This document shows positions 58,020 through 64,000 of a DNA stretch of 64,000 nucleotides, piece after piece. The notes beneath the pieces are model-generated. The model had not been told where the DNA came from. It saw nothing but the letters and a program-made list of their open reading frames with translations, and did no database searches. Source of the DNA: Novosphingobium huizhouense (GTDB taxonomy: Bacteria > Pseudomonadota > Alphaproteobacteria > Sphingomonadales > Sphingomonadaceae); assembly GCF_020179475.1 (NCBI RefSeq), contig NZ_JAILXZ010000001.1, forward strand, positions 1,178,001-1,242,000, written 5' to 3'. The translations under genes and the position numbers were made by a program. How positions within the stretch are numbered: position 1 is the first letter of the stretch; every line of letters begins with the position of its first letter.

Positions 58020-58942
58020 GCGCGGCACCCTTCCGCCATGTCGCGGTGATCGGACTGGGGCTGCTCGGCGGCTCGGTGCTGCGCGCCGTGCAGCAGTTCC
58101 TGCCGGGCACGGCGACCACCGGCTACGACGCCGACGCCGGCGTGCGAGCGCGGGCGCGGGAGATCGCGCTGGCGGGAACGGTGGCCGAGACCGCTGCCGA
58201 TGCGGTAGCGGGTGCCGACCTCGTCGTGCTCTGCGTGCCGGTCGGCGCGATGGCCGATGCGGCGCGCGCGATGGCGGCGGGCCTCTCGCCCGATGCGCTC
58301 GTCACCGACGTCGGCTCGAGCAAGGCGCGCGTGATGGCGCAGCTCGACCAAGCGCTGCCGGGCCGCGCGGTGATCCCTTCGCACCCGGTCGCCGGCACCG
58401 AGCAGAGCGGGCCGGACGCGGGCTTTGCCGCCTTGTTCCGCAACCGCTGGTGCATCGTCACCCCGCCCGAGGACGCCGACCCGGCGCGGCTCGCCGCACT
58501 CACCGCATTCTGGGAAGCGCTCGGCGCGCGGGTCGAGCTGATGGACGCCGAACACCACGATCGCGTGCTCGCGGTCACCAGCCACCTGCCGCACCTGATC
58601 GCCTACACCATCGTCGGCACCGCCTCCGACCTCGAGGAAGTGACGCAGAGCGAGGTGATCAAGTTTTCGGCCGGCGGCTTCCGCGACTTCACCCGGATTG
58701 CCGCGTCCGATCCGACGATGTGGCGCGACGTGTTCCTGTCGAACCGCGATGCGGTGCTCGAGATGCTCCAGCGCTTTACCGAGGACCTGACCGAGCTGCA
58801 GAAGGCGATCCGCAAACGCGACGGCGATGCGCTGTTCGACCATTTCGCCCGCACCCGCGCGATCCGCCGCGGCATCATCGAGATGGGCCAGGACGACGCG
58901 CGCCCCGACTTCGGCCGCAGCGACCACAACGGCGCCGCCTGA
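58016..58942 (+). CDS. tyrC: Prephenate/arogenate dehydrogenase
   Basis: A 308-residue NAD-dependent enzyme. The GTG start is fixed by overlap with hisC. Motifs: [14 protein letters not shown] (dinucleotide loop), [23 protein letters not shown] and the [14 protein letters not shown] helix. It makes 4-hydroxyphenylpyruvate or tyrosine; with hisC it forms a tyrosine branch pair. Confidence 0.93.
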   Translation: MSAAPFRHVAVIGLGLLGGSVLRAVQQFLPGTATTGYDADAGVRARAREIALAGTVAETAADAVAGADLVVLCVPVGAMADAARAMAAGLSPDALVTDVGSSKARVMAQLDQALPGRAVIPSHPVAGTEQSGPDAGFAALFRNRWCIVTPPEDADPARLAALTAFWEALGARVELMDAEHHDRVLAVTSHLPHLIAYTIVGTASDLEEVTQSEVIKFSAGGFRDFTRIAASDPTMWRDVFLSNRDAVLEMLQRFTEDLTELQKAIRKRDGDALFDHFARTRAIRRGIIEMGQDDARPDFGRSDHNGAA

Positions 58943-58963
58943 CGAGAGCGGCGCGGGCGCGGC

Positions 58964-60223
58964 TCAGCTGAGCAGGAAGATCAGCGCGACCGCGCTCATC
59001 ACCGCGGTCGAGACCCAGCCGCCGAAGGCCAGCCGGCGCGAGATGACCAGCCGGCCCATCACCCGCGGATTGCGCGCGATCAGCATCGTCACCACCATCA
59101 GCGGCGGAGCGAGCAGCCCGTTGACCACGGCCGCCCAGTAGAGCCCGGTCATCGGATCGATCCCGAGCAGGTTGAGCGCGACGCCGCCGCCGGTGGCAAG
59201 GGCGATGACCGCATAGAACGCGCGCGCTTCCCGCGGCTTGCGATCAAGCCCTTCGACCCAGCCGAAGGTTTCCGAAACCGCATAGGCGGCCGAACCGGCG
59301 AGGACGGGCACGGCGAGCAGGCCGGTGCCGACGATGCCGAGCGCGAACAGCCCAAAGGCCATGTCGCCGGCGATCGGCCGCAGCGCCGAGGCGGCCTGTG
59401 CCGCGCTGTCGATCCGGGTGATGCCGTGGGCGTGCAGCGTCGCGGCGGTGGCGACCATGATGAACAGCGCGGTGAGGTGCGAGAAGCCCATGCCGACGAG
59501 CGTGTCGACGCGGATCCGCTCGAGTTCCGGGCCGGCCCGGCGCGGGCTGACCATCAGCGGCTTGACGTGGCGGCGGTGCTGCTCCTCGACTTCCTGGCCC
59601 GCCTGCCAGAAGAACAGGTACGGGCTGATCGTGGTCCCGAACACCGCCACCAGCGCCATCGCCTCGGCCTTGCCGAAGGTGAGGCTGGGCACCAGCAGCC
59701 CGCGGGCGGCTTCGGCGAGCGGCACGTCGGCCACGAAGGCCACCGCGACATAGGAAAACAGCGAGAGCGTCGCCCACTTGAGGATCGCGGCGTAGCGCGC
59801 GTAGCTGAGGGCGATCTCGAGCACCACCGACAGCGCGCCGAACGCGGCGACGTAGAGCAGCGCCGGGCCTGGCAGCAGCAGCGCCAGCGCCTCGGCCATC
59901 GCGCCGAGGTCGGCGCCGATGTTGATGATGTTGGCGACCAGCAGGAGAACGACCACGCCGCGCAGCAGCCAGCGCGGGTAATGCGCGGCGAGATTGCGCG
60001 CGATGCCCTTGCCGGTGGTCGCCCCGATCCGGGCGCAGATCGCCTGGATCGATGCCAGCAGCGGAAAGCCGAAGACGAGCGTCCAGCCAAGGCCGTAGCC
60101 GAACTGCGCACCGACCTGGCTGTAGGTGCCGACGCCCGAGGGATCGTCGTCCGCGGCGCCGGTGACCAGGCCCGGGCCGAGCACGGCGTACCACGGGCGG
60201 CGCGCAGGGCGGGAAGCGCTCAC
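58964..60223 (-). CDS. NRAMP-like divalent-metal transporter (variant motifs)
   Basis: A 419-residue protein with about eleven spans. The first helix has DDDPSGVGTYSQ where classical NRAMP proteins have DPGN, and the sixth has TTISPYLFFW where the Met-Pro-His motif is expected. This places it with NRAMP-related transporters of uncertain substrate (perhaps Mg or Mn) rather than the canonical Mn/Fe group. The GTG start overlaps the plsC stop. Confidence 0.85.
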   Translation of the reverse strand: MSASRPARRPWYAVLGPGLVTGAADDDPSGVGTYSQVGAQFGYGLGWTLVFGFPLLASIQAICARIGATTGKGIARNLAAHYPRWLLRGVVVLLLVANIINIGADLGAMAEALALLLPGPALLYVAAFGALSVVLEIALSYARYAAILKWATLSLFSYVAVAFVADVPLAEAARGLLVPSLTFGKAEAMALVAVFGTTISPYLFFWQAGQEVEEQHRRHVKPLMVSPRRAGPELERIRVDTLVGMGFSHLTALFIMVATAATLHAHGITRIDSAAQAASALRPIAGDMAFGLFALGIVGTGLLAVPVLAGSAAYAVSETFGWVEGLDRKPREARAFYAVIALATGGGVALNLLGIDPMTGLYWAAVVNGLLAPPLMVVTMLIARNPRVMGRLVISRRLAFGGWVSTAVMSAVALIFLLS

Positions 60224-60948
60224 AGCGGCGGCGCGTCGTTGAGCGCGTTGATCGCGGCGTGGACCCGCGCCTCGATCTCCTCGCGCGGGAGGCCCGGCGG
60301 GATTTCCTCGCCGAAGCGGTAGCGGGCGGTGCCCGCGCGCTTCCAGCGGCGGTGGTAGAGCGGGCCGGTATCGACCGCGACCGGCACCACCGGCAGGCCG
60401 AGCAGCTTGTAGATCCCGGCAAAGCCCGATTGCAGCGGCGGCTGCGTGCCGTGCGGCACGCGCGTGCCTTCGGGGAAGATCACCAGCGGGCGCCCGTCGG
60501 CAGTAAGCCGGCGCGCCTCGGAAATCATCGTGCGCAAGGCGCGCGCGCCCGCATCGCGCTCGACCGCGATCAGGCCATAGCGCGCCCCCGTGCGCCCCCA
60601 CAGCGGGATCCGCATCAGCTCGGCCTTGGCGAAGATCACCGGCAGGTCGAACTGGCGCGGCAGGTCGATCGCCTCGAAGAACGATTCGTGCTTGATCGCG
60701 TAGAGCACGTTTCCACGCGGGCCGGTGTCGCTGGCGTCGAGCCGGATGCCGACGAGCAGCCGCGCGCAGGCGCGATGGAAGGCCGCCCAGCCGCGCACCA
60801 CGCGCCGGAAGCCGGTGCGCGAGAAGGGAACGACCACTCCGCAGGCGAACACGAACAGCGCGGTGCCGGGATAGAACACCGCGTAGAACGCGAGGCTGCG
60901 CAACACTTCCACGGCGCGCACGCGCTCCTCCCAAGCAACACCCGCCAT
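60220..60948 (-). CDS. plsC: 1-acyl-sn-glycerol-3-phosphate acyltransferase
   Basis: A 242-residue membrane acyltransferase. The catalytic box is HESFFE (H-X4-E variant of H-X4-D) and the substrate box FPEGTR is intact. It makes phosphatidic acid from lysophosphatidic acid. It lies 2 bp after ydcF and overlaps the NRAMP-like gene. Confidence 0.91.
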   Translation of the reverse strand: MAGVAWEERVRAVEVLRSLAFYAVFYPGTALFVFACGVVVPFSRTGFRRVVRGWAAFHRACARLLVGIRLDASDTGPRGNVLYAIKHESFFEAIDLPRQFDLPVIFAKAELMRIPLWGRTGARYGLIAVERDAGARALRTMISEARRLTADGRPLVIFPEGTRVPHGTQPPLQSGFAGIYKLLGLPVVPVAVDTGPLYHRRWKRAGTARYRFGEEIPPGLPREEIEARVHAAINALNDAPPL

Positions 60949-60950
60949 CG

Positions 60951-61499
60951 CTACCAGCCCGCCGCCCAGGCGACCACGCGGGCGATCAGCTTGTTGTATT
61001 CGACGAACAGCACCTTGAAGCTCGGCCGCGAACGCACCGCATCCTCGACGATCACCAGATCCTTAGGGCCGGCGAGGCGCAAGTCGAGCGCGGCGCGGCG
61101 CATGTGCCAGTCGGTGGTGACAAGGCGCACCGAGCCGATCTTGCGCGCGGCGATCCAGCGCACCGTTTCCTGGGCATTCGAGCGGGTGTCGACGCTTTCG
61201 TAGCCGAGCGTCACACAGCAGGCGAAGAGCCGCGGCGGCACCTTGTATTGCGCGGCGAACTCGCGCGGGCGGACTTCGCTGTCGACTCCCGAGATCAGCA
61301 CCTTGTCGGCCAGCTTGCGGCGCAGGACCTCGAAGGCGCGCGGAATGCGCCCGCCGCCGCCGGTCAGCGCGACCACGCCGTCGGTGCGGACGTCGCCCGC
61401 CGGCTGCGGCAAGGCCAGCGCAAACCACAGGAAACCCAGCGCCCAGACCAGCAGCGCGCTCGCGAAAAGGCGGCGGAAGAGACCGGGTGGCTTGCGCAT
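60951..61499 (-). CDS. YdcF/SanA-family (DUF218) membrane protein
   Basis: A 182-residue protein with one N-terminal span and a DUF218 domain (DGVVALTGGGGRIPRAFEVL, VDTRSNAQETVRW, TTDWHMRRAALD). Related ElyC/SanA proteins affect envelope integrity. Position between ftsX and plsC fits an envelope role. No biochemical activity is established. Confidence 0.9.
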   Translation of the reverse strand: MRKPPGLFRRLFASALLVWALGFLWFALALPQPAGDVRTDGVVALTGGGGRIPRAFEVLRRKLADKVLISGVDSEVRPREFAAQYKVPPRLFACCVTLGYESVDTRSNAQETVRWIAARKIGSVRLVTTDWHMRRAALDLRLAGPKDLVIVEDAVRSRPSFKVLFVEYNKLIARVVAWAAGW

Positions 61500-61511
61500 C
61501 GTCGGCCTGCC

Positions 61512-62435
61512 CTACAGCATCTCGCGCAAGGCGGCGAGCACCGTCAGCCGCGCGGTGACCACTGCCAGCGCAACGCCTGCGAGCGGGATCGCGGCAAGCG
61601 CCAGCCAGTCGCTCCAGCCGAGCATGGCCCCGCTGGCGAGGCCCGAGCCGAGCGGCGCGAAGGCGCGGCCGAGCGCGAGCAGCGCGGCCCCGCCGAACAG
61701 CAGCCCGGCGATCCCGCCGACCGCCGCATCCACCGCCATGCCGCGCTGGAACACGCGCGCGATCTGGCGGTCGGTGCCGCCGAGCATGTGGACGATCTCG
61801 ATCGTTTCGCGATGGCTGCCCAGCGCATTGCGCGAGGCGAGCAGAACCGAAGCGACCGTGGCGAAGGCGAGCAGCGCGATCAGGCCGGCGGCGAGCAACT
61901 GCAGCGCGCCGATCGCGCCGAACACCGGTGCGAGCCAGGCGGACTGGGCATCGACGCGCGCGGCCGGAGCCACCGCGGCGATGCGCGCGCGCAGCGCGGC
62001 GAGGCGCGCCGGGGAGGCGGGCGCGGCCAGGCGCAGGTCGATCAGCGCCGGGATCGGCAGCGCTTCGAGGTCGTCGCCCGGTCGCGTCCCGAGCCAGGGC
62101 TCGAGCAGGGTCTCGAGATCGCCCTGCGAGACGCGCGACACCGAGGCGACGCCCGGCGCCCGGCGCAGCGCGGCGATCGCCGCCTCGGCCTGGCGGTTGC
62201 GCTCGGCAGGCGCGGCAGAGACGATTTGCACGGTGACCCCGCCTTCGAGATCGGCGCTGGCGGCGCGCGCCGCATTGCGCAAGGCCAGACCGCTGCCGGC
62301 GGCGACGACGGTCAGCGCGATCATGATCGCGATCACCCAAGGCATCGGACCGGACAGCGAGCCTTCGGGAAGCAGCCGGGTGTCGCTGCGGCGGCGCCCG
62401 TCGGGCAGGGAGAAGGAGAGGCGCAGGCCGATCAT
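61512..62435 (-). CDS. ftsX: Cell-division protein FtsX
   Basis: A 307-residue permease-like protein with four spans and a periplasmic loop (about 65-160). The ATG overlaps the ftsE stop (ATGA, 62432-62435). FtsEX couples ATP hydrolysis to peptidoglycan hydrolase activation at the septum. Confidence 0.92.
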   Translation of the reverse strand: MIGLRLSFSLPDGRRRSDTRLLPEGSLSGPMPWVIAIMIALTVVAAGSGLALRNAARAASADLEGGVTVQIVSAAPAERNRQAEAAIAALRRAPGVASVSRVSQGDLETLLEPWLGTRPGDDLEALPIPALIDLRLAAPASPARLAALRARIAAVAPAARVDAQSAWLAPVFGAIGALQLLAAGLIALLAFATVASVLLASRNALGSHRETIEIVHMLGGTDRQIARVFQRGMAVDAAVGGIAGLLFGGAALLALGRAFAPLGSGLASGAMLGWSDWLALAAIPLAGVALAVVTARLTVLAALREML

Positions 62436-63166
62436 GCCAGCCCCGTCTCGACGGTAGCGCGGCGCGGCGGATAGCGCAGCGCGCCGGTCGGGTCGGCGAG
62501 CTTGCCCTTGTCGAGCCGCATCAGCAGGCTGCCCTCGACCTTGCCGATCAGGTGCAGGTCGTGGGTGGCGACGACGACGGTGGTCCCGAGCCGGTTGAGG
62601 CTTTCGAACAGGCGCATCAGCTTCATCGCCATTTCGGGATCGACGTTGCCGGTCGGCTCGTCGGCGACGAGCATGTCGGGCCGCGCGATCACCGCGCGGG
62701 CGATCGCGACGCGCTGCTGCTCGCCGCCCGAAAGCGTGGCGGGCCGCGCGTGCTGGCGATCGCCGAGGCCGACCCAGTCGAGCATGTCGGCGACGGGGCG
62801 CAGGATCTCCCTCTCGCTGACCCCGGCGACGCGCAAGGGCAGGGCGACGTTGTCGAAGGCGGAGAGATGGGGGACAAGGCGGAAGTCCTGGAACACTACG
62901 CCGATGCGGCGGCGGAAGCCGGGCAGCCGCTCGCGCGGGAGGGTGATCGCATCGGTGCCGAACATGCGGATCAACCCGCGCGAGGGGCGCTGGGCCAGGT
63001 AGAGCAGGCGCAGCAGGCTGGTCTTGCCCGCGCCGCTCGCCCCGGTGAGGAAGTAGAAGCACCCCGGATAGAGCGTGAACGAGATGTCGCTCAGCACCTC
63101 GCGCTCGGCGCCGTAACGCAGCCCGACGTTGTCGAACTGGACGATCTCGGCATCGGGCTTGATCAT
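62432..63166 (-). CDS. ftsE: Cell-division ATP-binding protein FtsE
   Basis: A 244-residue ABC ATPase. Walker A GASGAGKT (42-49), signature LSGGEQQR, Walker B MLVADEPTGNVD, switch His in VATHD. The ATG at 63166 gives the usual length; an in-frame TTG at 63256 would add 30 low-complexity residues and is less likely. Confidence 0.95.
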   Translation of the reverse strand: MIKPDAEIVQFDNVGLRYGAEREVLSDISFTLYPGCFYFLTGASGAGKTSLLRLLYLAQRPSRGLIRMFGTDAITLPRERLPGFRRRIGVVFQDFRLVPHLSAFDNVALPLRVAGVSEREILRPVADMLDWVGLGDRQHARPATLSGGEQQRVAIARAVIARPDMLVADEPTGNVDPEMAMKLMRLFESLNRLGTTVVVATHDLHLIGKVEGSLLMRLDKGKLADPTGALRYPPRRATVETGLA

Positions 63167-63342
63167 CACGTCTGCGGCGGGTCCCACTGGCGAGGCGGCG
63201 ACGGAGCTTGCGGCGGCTCGCGGTCCTGCTGTCGTTTCCGCCGCTATAGGCGTCAATCCATGTGGAAAAAAGGTTGGGGACGCATTTTGCCGGGGCCTCG
63301 GCTATTGTTTCGGCTCCAGCGGCCATGCTTAGATCGAACGCG

Positions 63343-64000
63343 ATGATCATCGCCTGCCCCGCATGCTCGACGCGCTATGTCGTTCCTGACAGTGCGATCG
63401 GTGCGGACGGCCGCACCGTCCGCTGCGCCAAATGCCGCCACAGCTGGTTCCAGCACGGCCCGGAGCTGCCGCTCCAGGCAAGCGAGGCTGGTCCGTCGCC
63501 CGCATCTGCGCCGCCGCCACCAGCGCCGCCGCCGCCTGCGCCGCCTCCGCCGGCTGCTGCGCCGCCCGTCCGGCCGGCCCCGCAGCCGGCTGCGCCTCGG
63601 CCGGCTCCGGCGCAGCCCGTGCCGCCGCGCCCGGCGGCTTCTCCGGCAGCGGCGGTTGCCGAGGAAACGTTCCCGACCACGCCGAGCGTGCCGCGCCGCT
63701 ACGGTTTTGCCGACGAAGCCGAGACGGCGGGCGAGGCCGATGCCGAGGTCGCATCGACCTTCGCGCCCGAACCCCCTTTCCGCCCGCGGCGCAACCTCGC
63801 GCGGTGGTGGACCGCCGCGGCGATCGCCTTCGCGCTGCTCGTCGCCGCGCTGATCGGCGCGGTCGCCTGGTTCGGCCTGCCCGACTGGTTGCCCGTGGCG
63901 CGCCCGACGTTCGGTCCCAGCCAGGCCGACCTGGAGCTGTCGTTTCCCGCCGAGCGCCAGGACCGGCGCACGCTGCCCAACGGCACCGAATATTTCGGCG
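63343..64000 (+). CDS. MJ0042-type zinc-ribbon membrane protein (C-terminus cut by window end)
   Basis: 219 codons are visible. An N-terminal zinc ribbon (Cys5, Cys8, Cys28, Cys31; CPACSTRY ... CAKCRHSW) is followed by a long Pro/Ala-rich stretch (about 45-115), one membrane span (about 153-178) and the start of a periplasmic domain. It is divergent from ftsE. Function is not established. Confidence 0.87.
   Translation, partial: MIIACPACSTRYVVPDSAIGADGRTVRCAKCRHSWFQHGPELPLQASEAGPSPASAPPPPAPPPPAPPPPAAAPPVRPAPQPAAPRPAPAQPVPPRPAASPAAAVAEETFPTTPSVPRRYGFADEAETAGEADAEVASTFAPEPPFRPRRNLARWWTAAAIAFALLVAALIGAVAWFGLPDWLPVARPTFGPSQADLELSFPAERQDRRTLPNGTEYFG

Noticed and set aside
63167..63256. Thirty-residue N-terminal extension of FtsE from a TTG codon
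   Set aside because: The extension is low-complexity Ala-rich sequence and would make FtsE longer than usual; ATG at 63166 fits the family.

Overview
The window is high-GC, gene-dense bacterial chromosome from an alphaproteobacterium, most likely a sphingomonad (Sphingomonas/Novosphingobium relatives). This is inferred from gene content and the style of the proteins (petABC order, lgt next to a MidA-type methyltransferase, metA-type homoserine acyltransferase, rpmI-rplT then pheST, hisC-tyrC, ftsEX next to an MJ0042 zinc-ribbon protein) and from the GC-rich codon use. No phage, insertion sequence, CRISPR array or replication origin is visible. One tRNA gene (Gly, UCC) is present.

Layout. 1-5.2 kb: edge of a TetR gene and a 1538-residue RTX protein probably exported by a type I system. 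5.3-12.7 kb: the main accessory island, a bufferin-type (copper-sequestering modified peptide) locus. A DUF2282 precursor plus DoxX run leftward. A second cysteine-rich precursor, a DUF692 oxidase and its DUF2063 partner run rightward. The ECF sigma factor, a 45-residue Met-rich membrane protein and the NrsF-type anti-sigma factor lie further right, with two LysR genes and a peroxiredoxin-like gene between. 12.8-17.3 kb: TetR and a flavin dehydrogenase, tRNA-Gly, a GST/HCCA-isomerase gene pair, apt. 17.4-20.1 kb: the cytochrome bc1 operon. 20.4-29 kb: MidA/lgt, acyl-CoA synthetase, glnD, yqgE, gltX. 29-41.6 kb: an unknown secreted protein, an iron-type regulated small gene, nadE, prs, an M15 peptidase, AraC, hisN-like phosphatase, gamma-glutamylcyclotransferase-like protein, SDR, amidohydrolase, a chemoreceptor, and bacterioferritin with its ferredoxin. 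41.9-48.3 kb: metA with a structured leader, rpmI-rplT, AraC, pheST. 48.3-56.8 kb: a lipoprotein, epimerase, small membrane proteins, prfC, a hydrolase, an EEP-family enzyme, and glnK-amtB behind a sigma-54 promoter. 56.9-64 kb: hisC-tyrC, then a leftward ftsE-ftsX-ydcF-plsC-NRAMP-like run, and a zinc-ribbon membrane protein cut by the window end.

The parts work together in several places. The copper island has matching promoter-like sequences (GTAACC/G, 15-16 bp, CGAA) in front of both precursor genes and the Met-rich microprotein. That points to one SigF-like regulon released by NrsF. GlnD (24 kb) would modify GlnK (54 kb), which gates AmtB. Bacterioferritin, its ferredoxin and an unknown protein near 30 kb share TGCGAA/TTCGCA dyads that look like Fur-family operators.
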